DNA from: DASSQJ01 sp963772645
Lineage (GTDB): Bacteria; Actinomycetota; Actinomycetes; Actinomycetales; Dermatophilaceae
NCBI GenBank assembly: GCA_963772645.1
Contig: CAVYYD010000006.1
Location: 248,001-312,000, forward strand
DNA length: 64,000 nucleotides
Direction: 5' to 3'
Part shown: in pieces, positions 45,144 to 52,559 of the stretch
Numbering within the stretch: position 1 is the first letter of the stretch
How the letters are laid out: the number at the start of each line of letters is the position of its first letter
Notes under the pieces: model-generated
Databases searched by the model: none
What the model saw: the letters and a program-made list of their open reading frames with translations, nothing else
What the model was told of the DNA's origin: nothing
Made by a program: the position numbers and the translations under genes

Positions 45144-45551
45144 GTGACCCGCACGCACCGGGCCGGTCACGACGGCCGAGGGTGCCCCCTGCGACACCCC
45201 GGGCGCCCCCTGCTGACGCCCGGCCGACGTGACCGGCTCCTCCCGTGCGCGGGAGCGGCTCCGTCACGCGGGACGAACCCGTGCGACGGCCACCCCACCG
45301 GGCCCCGGCTTCTCGGATCGACCCGCCCCTGAACCGGGTCGTCCGCAACCGGGGTTCCCGGTGAGGTCCACGTGGGTGAGGAGGGGACCGGCGTCCCCGC
45401 TGATACATCCCGGCGGACTAATCCTCCGGGGCATCGCGGAGCCGCGGAGGTATCACCGTGCCGCCCCGGATCTCCTGTGCAGTGACGACGATCATCACTA
45501 CGCTGGCCGGGCGGGGACACCACGCTCGGCTCAGTCGCACAGGAGCAGCTC
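45144..45551. other. Upstream region of the protease-sigma-CHAT cassette
   Basis: About 400 bases with no convincing gene. At 45409-45430 is a near-perfect inverted repeat, CCCGGCGGA/TCCTCCGGG, with a 4-base spacer, just after TGATACAT (45401-45408), which could be a -10 element. A further hairpin-prone GC stretch lies at 45230-45270. This is the only promoter space available to the four-gene cassette. Confidence 0.45.
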
Positions 45552-47141
45552 ATGGACGGAAAGGACCCGGGTCCCGGCGGTGGCGCTCCCGGGGGGGAGG
45601 GCGTCGACGGGGGATTCGACGGCCGGCGACCTCCGCTGCCGCCGGTGTTCGGCGTCCCGGAGACGGCGTTGCGGCGGTTCCGGGCCAAGGTCCTGGACCC
45701 GAACACGGCGACCCTCGTCGGGGACCAGCCGCGCCCCCGGTCGGTGGCCTACGTGCCGCACCGCCTCGTCGTCCCGGGCCTCACCGCCGCCCAGCTGGAG
45801 GCGCCGATCGCGATCCTCGACCGGATCGGCGAGCAGATGGGCTTCCGCGCCGAGCCGCTGCCGAGCCCGGTCGCCGACCTCGCCGGGCGCCTCGGCTTCG
45901 AGGACCGGCTCGGCGCGGTCACCCACTCGGTCGTCGAGCTGGTCCCGACCCAGGACCGCGTCGGGCCGCCGCTCGACGCCTGGGACGTCCTCCAGAGGGC
46001 CCGCACCATCGACGGCGCGGCCACTCGCGGGTGGGGGCTCAACCACGTCCTCATGAGCTCCGGCTCCTACTCGGGCGTCGGCTACTACGCCGGGGTCGGC
46101 TACTACGCGGGCGTCGGCTACTACGCCGGGGTGGGTTACTACGCGGGCGTCGGCTCCTCCCCGGGGGTCGGGGAGCCGGGGGTCGCCACCGGTCGCTCGC
46201 CGGTCTGCCTGCACCTGCCCGCGCCCCGGCCCACCGGCGGTCGCAACCCGGTGGTGGCCATCCTCGACACCGGCCTGGGCTCGCACCCGTGGTTCGACGG
46301 CTCCCCGCTGGTCGACCGCGACCCGAGGGTCGACGGCGTCCCCATCGGGCTGCGCTTCGCCCCGTCGGACGACCCCGAGGGCAGCGGCGCCACCGTCGAC
46401 GACGTCAACCGCTGCCTCGACCCGCTCGCGGGGCACGGCACCTTCGTGGCAGGCCTCGTCCGCCAGCACTGCCCCGACGCCCGGCTGGTCATCGTGCCGG
46501 TGATGTACGGCGACGGCGCAGCCGACGAGAAGGACGTCCTCGACGCCCTGAACGCGCTCGCGCTCTACCAGTGGGGGGCCCGGGAGGGCCTGGTCGAGGG
46601 CGACCCGGTGGAGGTCCTGAACCTCTCGTTCGGCTACTACCCCGAGACACCCGGCGCCGTCACCGACCAGTCGTCGATGCTCACCGTGCTCCGCGAGCTC
46701 GCCGACTCCGGCGTCGCCGTCATGGCCGCTGCCGGCAACGGTGCCACGACAGAGCGCTTCTACCCCGCCGCGATGGCCGCCGACGGTCCCATCCCGGCGG
46801 TGCCGGTCACCAGCGTCGGGGCGCTCAACCCCGGAGGTGCGACGGTGGCGATCTTCTCGAACACCGGCGAGTGGGTGACGACCTACGAGGAGGGCGTCGC
46901 GGTCGTCAGCACGATCCCGGTGACCTTCGACGCCTCGCAGCGCAGCAGCATCGAGGTCACCGCCGGCCCGGGACAGCCGGAACGTGGCGGTCCCGACCCG
47001 GACGGCTACCGGACCGGCTTCGGCATCTGGAGCGGCACGTCCTTCTCCTGCCCGGTGTGCGTGGGCCACGTCGCGACGGCGCTGTGCGCCGGGTCCACCG
47101 TCGCCGACGCCGTGCAGACCCTGCTCCAGCGGAGCTCGTGA
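45552..47141 (+). CDS. Intracellular subtilisin-like (S8) serine protease with GVGYYA repeat
   Basis: A 529-residue protease without signal peptide or membrane helix, so probably cytoplasmic. After an about 165-residue N-terminal region of unknown fold comes a Gly/Tyr repeat (175-202). The S8 catalytic domain follows (about 230-525), with Asp239 in VVAILDTGLGSHP, His295 in GHGTFVAG, the oxyanion Asn396 in AAAGNGA and Ser497 in WSGTSFSCPV; the triad is complete. It is the first gene of a tight cassette: its TGA overlaps the ATG of the sigma gene by one base. A regulatory cleavage target in the cassette is an inference. Confidence 0.93.
   Translation: MDGKDPGPGGGAPGGEGVDGGFDGRRPPLPPVFGVPETALRRFRAKVLDPNTATLVGDQPRPRSVAYVPHRLVVPGLTAAQLEAPIAILDRIGEQMGFRAEPLPSPVADLAGRLGFEDRLGAVTHSVVELVPTQDRVGPPLDAWDVLQRARTIDGAATRGWGLNHVLMSSGSYSGVGYYAGVGYYAGVGYYAGVGYYAGVGSSPGVGEPGVATGRSPVCLHLPAPRPTGGRNPVVAILDTGLGSHPWFDGSPLVDRDPRVDGVPIGLRFAPSDDPEGSGATVDDVNRCLDPLAGHGTFVAGLVRQHCPDARLVIVPVMYGDGAADEKDVLDALNALALYQWGAREGLVEGDPVEVLNLSFGYYPETPGAVTDQSSMLTVLRELADSGVAVMAAAGNGATTERFYPAAMAADGPIPAVPVTSVGALNPGGATVAIFSNTGEWVTTYEEGVAVVSTIPVTFDASQRSSIEVTAGPGQPERGGPDPDGYRTGFGIWSGTSFSCPVCVGHVATALCAGSTVADAVQTLLQRSS
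46074..46145 (+). repeat. Four 18-base tandem repeats encoding GVGYYA
   Basis: Four consecutive 18-base units of the type GGCGTCGGCTACTACGCC, with silent third-position changes, encode GVGYYA four times within the S8 protease, between the N-terminal region and the catalytic domain. The unit continues partly into the next GVG. It could be a flexible or self-associating linker. Confidence 0.9.
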
Positions 47142-47734
47142 TGCACACCGATGCCGGCGCCGACAGCCTCGCCACCCGCGCGGCGGCCGCCTTCCGTGCC
47201 TTCCGCGACGGCGACGGCGCCGGGATGCCGACCCTCGTCGACGAGGTGACCCCGCTGCTCTGGGCCGTGGCCCGCCAGCAGGGGCTGGGGCACCAGGCGG
47301 CCGAGGACACCGTCCAGAACACCTGGCTCAAGCTCGTCGAGCACGCCACGTCCATCGCCGACCCCCAGTCGGTCCTCAAGTGGCTGATCACGACGACCAA
47401 GCGGGACGCCTGGCACCTCAGCGCGCGCAGCCGCCGCGAGGAGCCCGCCAGCGGGGAGGACCTCGCGGCCGACGAGCCCGACGAGCGCGCGCCCTCACCG
47501 GAGACCACGGTGCTCGCCGAGGCCGACCACCGGCTCGTCTGGGACCACTTCACCCGCCTGCCGGAACGCTGCCGCACCCTGCTGCGCCTGGTCGCCTTCG
47601 CCGACCGGCCCGACTACGCGGGCGTCGCGGAGGCCCTCGGCATGCCGGTCGGCTCGATCGGCCCCACCCGGGGACGCTGCCTCGCCAAGCTGCGGGCCTC
47701 CCTCACCTCCGACCCCCGCTGGGAGACGACATGA
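47141..47734 (+). CDS. Sigma-70 family (ECF-like) RNA polymerase sigma factor
   Basis: A 197-residue sigma factor. Region 2 (about 30-95) has LLWAVARQQGLGHQAAEDTV, QNTWLKLVEHA and WLITTTKRDAWHLSARSRRE. After an acidic linker, region 4 (about 135-190) has LPERCRTLLRLVAFADRPDY, AGVAEALGMPVGSIGPTRGR and CLAKLRASL, a good -35 HTH. No region 1.1 or 3 is seen, so it is ECF-like. ATG 47141 overlaps the protease stop, and its own stop overlaps the next start (ATGA). No classical anti-sigma factor is encoded nearby, so the protease, the small protein or the CHAT protein are the obvious candidate controllers. Confidence 0.92.
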   Translation: MHTDAGADSLATRAAAAFRAFRDGDGAGMPTLVDEVTPLLWAVARQQGLGHQAAEDTVQNTWLKLVEHATSIADPQSVLKWLITTTKRDAWHLSARSRREEPASGEDLAADEPDERAPSPETTVLAEADHRLVWDHFTRLPERCRTLLRLVAFADRPDYAGVAEALGMPVGSIGPTRGRCLAKLRASLTSDPRWETT

Positions 47735-48232
47735 CACCCACGCCCGAGCACGAGATGCGCCTGTCCACGGAGCCGATCGACAGCGTCGACGTCACGATCA
47801 TCGAGGCCGTGCGCGAGGCGCACGAGACCCTCGACCCGATGCCCGCCGACCTCCTCGGACCGGATCAAGTTCGCGATGAGCGTGGCCGCGCTCGAGGCCC
47901 AGGTCGCCGAGATCGTCTCGGAGTCGGCCCTCACCCCGGTCCGCGGCACCGACTACGACCGCGCCGACACCGTCACCTTCGCCAGCGACGGGCTGAGCGT
48001 CATGGTGAGCATCGAGCACACCGGGGCGGCCCGCGCCGACATCGCCGGCTGGGCGAGCGAGGGCGACCTCGAGGTCGAGCTGCGCGAACGCAGCCGCACC
48101 AGGACGACGACGACCGACGAGGACGGCCGGTTCACCTTTGCCGGGATCGAGCGTGGTCTGGTGAACTTCGTCCTGCGGCGCCGCACCGGTGACGACTCCG
48201 CCCCGATCATCACGCCGGCCATCGAGATCTAG
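47731..48232 (+). pseudogene. Small carboxypeptidase-regulatory-like protein, one frameshift
   Basis: About 166 residues once an extra G near 47,857 is removed. The N-terminus MTPTPEHEMRLSTEPIDSVD, VTIIEAVREAHETLDPMPAD leads into DRIKFAMSVAALEAQVAEIV and then a beta-rich C-terminal domain ending in RTTTTDEDGRFTFAGIERGL, the signature of a CarboxypepD_reg-like beta-sandwich. The helical N-terminal half could bind the sigma factor, as a small anti-sigma-like subunit might; this is speculation from position. It sits between the sigma and CHAT genes with overlapping or nearly overlapping ends. Confidence 0.7.
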
Positions 48233-48240
48233 GAGCAGCC

Positions 48241-50787
48241 ATCGCGCAGGATCCGCTGGAGCTGGCGCGGGAGCTGCTCGACGCGGCGCGGGCCGCCAAC
48301 CAGGTGGGTGACCACGCCTCCGCCGCCGACACCCTGGAGCGCGCCAGGCGTGCTGCTCGACGCGCGACCCCGGCGGCGAGGCCCGCGGCTCCGGACGCGG
48401 GTCCTCATCACCCAGGCGTGGGGTGAGCTCGAGCTGCGCGGGCGCTCGCGCGGCGCTCGCGCTGCTGCGTGGAGGCGAGGCAGAGCGCGACCGAGCTCGG
48501 TGACGCCTGCTGCATGGCCCTGACCCACATCCAGGAGGGGCTGGTCCTCGGTACGGGTCGGCGACTCGGGGCCTCGGCCCGCGCGCTGGAACGGGTCGGT
48601 GAGGCCGAGCACGCGCTCGAGCCCGCCCAGCGGGCGGCCCTGCACATCAACCTCGGCCAGACCCGCGCGGCGCTCGGGGAGTCCGCCGGGGCCGCGACGG
48701 CGCTGCGGGCCGCCGCGGAGATCGCCGCCGCCGAGCGCCTCGTCGACCTCGAGTTCAAGGCCCGCCACAACCTCGCCTGCCTCGCCTTCGACGACGGGGA
48801 CCTGCCGCGGTGCGCTCTCCCTGATGCGGCAGGCGGACGCCATGGAGACGACCGTCGCCCGCGACCGTGCCCGGCTGGACCACGCCGAGGTGCTCCTCGC
48901 CGCCGGGCTCGTCGACGACGCCCGCTCCGCCCTCGAGGACGCCCTGACCACGGCCCGCTCGTCGGGCCACCGCCTCGAGGAGGGCGAGATCAGCGTCCGC
49001 CTCGCCCGCTGCGACCTGCTCGTCACCGACCTCGCCGGGGCGAGGCGGCACGTCCGGGAGGCCATCGCCGCGTACCGCACCCGCCAGGCGGCCGACCTGG
49101 TCACCGAGGCGACGCTGATCCGGGCCACGGTCGACGTCGCCGAGGGACGCGACCTGCCGAGCGTCGTCGCAGGGCTCTCCCGCCGCGCCGGCGCACGGCG
49201 CCCCACCCCGGTCCTCGGACCGGGCGGCAGCCCGGCTCGAGGCCGAGGCCCGCCTGCTCCTCGGCGACGTCGAGGGCGCGGAGCGACGCCTCGCCGACCT
49301 CGACACCGGCACGGACCGCTCGCTCGCCGGCGCCCTGCACGAGGTGCTCGTCCGTGCCCGCCTCGACCTGGCCCGGGGCCGTGGCGGTGAGGCCGCCGAG
49401 CGCCTCGAGGCCGGCAACCGCATCCTCGCCGCGCACCAGTTCCAGTCGGCAAGCCTCGACGTACGCGCCGGGATGGCCCTGCACGGGCTACGGGTGGCGG
49501 ACCTCGACACCGAACGCGCCCTGGCCGCCGGCGACGCCGACGGCATCCTCACCACGATCGAGCGCTGGCGCGCCATCTCGCATCGCATCACTCCCGCCAC
49601 CGCGCCCGCGGACCCCGAGCTCGCCCAGGCCACCCGCGAGCTGCGCAGGCTGCGCCGCCTGCTCACCGACGGCGACCAGGACCCCGACCTCGCCGCCCGC
49701 GTCGAGGACCTCGAGGGCGAGGTCGCCCACCGCGAGTGGAGCCTGGCCGCCGCCGGCACGGCAGCCGGCCGGATCCAGCCGCTCTCCGCCGAGGAGGCGC
49801 ACGCGGCCGCCGCGGCCTCCGGCAGCACGGTGGTCGAGTTCTTCGAGTCCGGCGGCGACCTCTTCCAGGTGGTGGCCGACGCGACAGGCACGCAGGTGGC
49901 CCGGCTCGGCGCCGTCGCGGACGCGGTGGGGCTGCTCACCCGACTGCGCCGCGACCTGCGGGCCCGCGCCGGCCTGGCTCCCGGCTCGCCGATGGCCGCG
50001 GTGCTCGAGCGGGCCACGGTGTCCTCGCTCGCCGCGGTCGACGCGAGCCCTCAACCCGTCGGGTGCGGCCGCCGGCCGGGTGGTCCTCGTCCCGTCCGGC
50101 AGTCCTGGCCGGGATGCCGTGGAGCCTGATGCCGAGCCTGCGCGGCCGGCCGGTCACCGTGTCACCGTCCCTGACCCGGTGGGTGCGCGGCCCGGCGGAC
50201 GCCCCCGCACAGCCCGGCCCGCAGCCGGTCGCTGCGCTCCACGGGCCGGGCCTGGCGCGCACCGCACCGGAGATCCGCGCCGTCCTCGAGGCGTGGGGCG
50301 CCCCGGTCCCCGACCGGCTCACGACCTCACCCAGCGAGGCCGTCGCCGAGGCCCTGCGCCGACGCCCGTGTCGTCCACCTCGCCGCGCACGGCACCCACC
50401 AGGGCCAGAGCCCGCTCTTCTCCTCGGTGCGGATGGCCGACGGCCCGGTGTTCGCCCACGAGCTGCCCCGGCCGGTTCGGGCCGAGCACGTCGTGCTCTC
50501 GGCGTGCGACGTCGGGCAGTTCTCGACCCGGCCGGGCGACGAGCCCCTCGGGCTGGCGATCGCGCTGCTCTCCCTGGGTGCGACGTCGCGTGCTGGCCGC
50601 CGTGGCGCCGGTGGCCGACGAGGTGGCCCACGACGCGATGGTCTTCTACCACCGGGCGCTCGCCGAGGGCACCGACTCGGCTCAGGCGTGGGCCGCCGTC
50701 GTCGACGCCGAGCCGGCGGCCGGGGTGTTCTGCCTGTACGGCTCGGACTGGAGCGCCGGGGCGGCGCCGCGCGACGGCGTCAGATGA
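48241..50787 (+). pseudogene. TPR-like repeat protein with C-terminal CHAT (caspase-like) protease domain, many frameshifts
   Basis: About 840 residues if some seven or more frame changes are bridged (near 48,348, 48,460, 48,811, 49,226, 50,048, 50,098, 50,360 and 50,585), nearly all explained by one extra base. The N-terminal about 500 residues are helical TPR-like repeats (RAALHINLGQTRAALGESAG, EFKARHNLACLAFDDGD, AEVLLAAGLVDDARSALEDA). A coiled region follows (ARELRRLRR-type helices), then a CHAT domain with catalytic His in VVHLAAHGTHQGQSPLFSS and Cys in VVLSACDVGQFSTRPGDEP. CHAT proteases are relatives of separase and caspases. AGGAG (48231-48235) precedes an unusual ATC at the expected start. 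It ends eight bases into the convergent cysE. Confidence 0.8.
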
Positions 50788-51379
50788 AGAGGGCGGGCTC
50801 GGCGAAGAGGGCGTCGTAGGGGTCCTCGCCGGGGTGGTGCGGGAAGCGCACCTGTGCCGGGATCCCGGTCGCCACCGCCCCGGAGGGCACGTCCTTGACG
50901 ACCACCGAGTTCGCCCCGATCTGGACGTCGTCGCCCACCTCGATGTCGCCGAGCACCCGCGCCCCGGTGCCGATGGTCACCCGGTCGCCGACCGTCGGGT
51001 GCCGCTTGACGCCGCGCTGGAGGGTGCGGCCGCCGAGGGTGACCCCGTGGTAGAGCATGACGTCGTCGCCGACCACGGCGGTGGCGCCGATGACGACCCC
51101 CATCCCGTGGTCGATGAAGAACCGCCGTCCGATCCGGGCACCGGGGTGGATCTCCACCCCGGTGACCGCGCGGGTGGCGGTCGAGACGAGGCGGGCCGCC
51201 GGTCGCCATCCGGGCCCCTTCTCCCACAGCCGGTGTGCGAACCGGTAGGACCAGATCGCGTGCAACCCCGGGCTGTTGAACGCGACGTCGGCGCGGGTCT
51301 GCGCCGCCGGGTCGCGGCGCATCGCGGCGTCGATGTCCTCCCGGACCACCGCGCGCGCCCTCTGCACGAACGAGCCCAT
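50780..51379 (-). CDS. cysE: Serine O-acetyltransferase
   Basis: A 199-residue left-handed beta-helix acetyltransferase making O-acetylserine from serine and acetyl-CoA, the substrate of CysK. The N-terminal helices (ARAVVREDIDAAMRRDPAAQ) are followed by the hexapeptide repeats: VEIHPGARIGRRFFIDHGMG, VGDDVMLYHGVTLGGRT, KRHPTVGDRVTIGTGARVLG. The His pairs in DHG and YHG are catalytic. Short EpsC-type length. ATG 51379 follows the cysK stop by two bases; the two form an operon. Confidence 0.95.
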   Translation of the reverse strand: MGSFVQRARAVVREDIDAAMRRDPAAQTRADVAFNSPGLHAIWSYRFAHRLWEKGPGWRPAARLVSTATRAVTGVEIHPGARIGRRFFIDHGMGVVIGATAVVGDDVMLYHGVTLGGRTLQRGVKRHPTVGDRVTIGTGARVLGDIEVGDDVQIGANSVVVKDVPSGAVATGIPAQVRFPHHPGEDPYDALFAEPALFI

Positions 51380-51381
51380 GG

Positions 51382-52311
51382 TCAGTCGACGAGCCCTTCG
51401 AAGAGGATCGTCGAGAGGTAGCGCTCGCCGAAGCTCGGGATGATGACGACGATGGTCTTGCCGGCCATCTCCGGGCGGGCGGCGACCTGCGCCGCCGCGG
51501 CGAGGGCGGCACCGGAGGAGAGGCCGACGAGCAGGCCCTCCTCGGTGGCGGCCTTGCGCGCCCACTCGACGGAGGTCTGGGCGTTGACGTCGATGACCTC
51601 GTCGTAGACCTCGGTGTTGAGGACCTCGGGGACGAAGTTGGCACCGATGCCCTGGATCTTGTGCGGCCCGGGCTGGCCGCCGTTGAGGATCGGGGACTCC
51701 GCGGGCTCGACGGCGACGATCCGCACGGCGGGCTTGCGCGACTTCAGCACCTCGCCGACGCCGGTGATCGTGCCCCCGGTGCCGATGCCGGCGACGACGA
51801 CGTCGACCTGGCCGTCGGTGTCCTTCCAGATCTCCTCGGCCGTGGTGCGGCGGTGGATCTCGGGGTTCGCGGCGTTGGCGAACTGACGGGCGAGGACGGC
51901 TCCGTCGCGCTCGGCGACGATCTCCTCGGCCCGGGTGACGGCCCCCTTCATCCCCTCCGACCCCGGGGTCAGGACGAGCTCGGCGCCGTAGGCGCGCAGC
52001 AGGGCCCGGCGCTCCTTGGACATCGTCTCGGGCATCGCGAGGACCACGCCGTAGCCGCGGGCGGCACCGACCATGGCCAGGGCGATGCCGGTGTTGCCCG
52101 ACGTCGCCTCGACGATCGTGCCACCGGGCTTGAGCTCGCCGGAGGCCTCGGCCGCGTCGACGATGGCGACGCCGATGCGGTCCTTGACCGAGCTGGCGGG
52201 GTTGTAGAACTCGAGCTTGGCCGCGACGATGGCGTCCCCGTCGATGATCCGGTTGAGCCTCACGAGGGGGGTGTTGCCGACGGCCTGGGTCACGTCGTCG
52301 AGGATGGGCAT
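51382..52311 (-). CDS. cysK: Cysteine synthase A (O-acetylserine sulfhydrylase)
   Basis: A 309-residue PLP enzyme forming cysteine from O-acetylserine and sulfide. VGNTPLVRLNRI is near the start, the PLP lysine is in FYNPASSVKDRIG, the substrate loop is EATSGNTGIALAM, and the phosphate-binding loop is GIGTGGTITGVGEVL. The C-terminal SSGAALAAA completes the fold. ATG 52311 has a GAAAGGCGAG ribosome binding site. First gene of the cysK-cysE operon; the divergent gap to the next gene (52312-52559) holds its promoter. Confidence 0.97.
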   Translation of the reverse strand: MPILDDVTQAVGNTPLVRLNRIIDGDAIVAAKLEFYNPASSVKDRIGVAIVDAAEASGELKPGGTIVEATSGNTGIALAMVGAARGYGVVLAMPETMSKERRALLRAYGAELVLTPGSEGMKGAVTRAEEIVAERDGAVLARQFANAANPEIHRRTTAEEIWKDTDGQVDVVVAGIGTGGTITGVGEVLKSRKPAVRIVAVEPAESPILNGGQPGPHKIQGIGANFVPEVLNTEVYDEVIDVNAQTSVEWARKAATEEGLLVGLSSGAALAAAAQVAARPEMAGKTIVVIIPSFGERYLSTILFEGLVD

Positions 52312-52559
52312 CGCGCTCGCCTTTCGGTGGTCGGGGCAGCGGCGCCGACGGCCCGGGTGGGCGGCGGCGCGCAGCATCGGTCGTGCACTCGGGGCCAACC
52401 CCCGGCGCGTTATGCCTATTCCAACAGCCCGTTATCGGTCCGCTTCGGGGGTCGGGTGCCCGGGCGGCGGCCGGAGCGACCGGCTCGGCACCCGAGGGCG
52501 ATCTTGACGGGCATCACAGAGCGGTGAGCGCTCGCTTACCCGCAGGTAGGCTGCACCGC

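Noticed and set aside
45531..47069. A 512-codon antisense frame over the S8 protease
   Set aside because: No start signal or domain; the subtilisin triad on the plus strand is decisive.
45458..47734. A 758-residue protein ending in the sigma factor
   Set aside because: The upstream 560 codons are a shadow of the S8 protease; ATG 47141 is the coupled start of the sigma gene.
48241..50787. Programmed ribosomal frameshifting in the CHAT gene
   Set aside because: Eight or so shifts in the same direction without slippery sequences cannot be programmed; insertion errors or decay fit better.
45552..50787. A type III-E CRISPR (Craspase) locus
   Set aside because: TPR-CHAT and sigma genes are present, but there is no gRAMP/Cas7-11, no Cas1/Cas2 and no repeat array.
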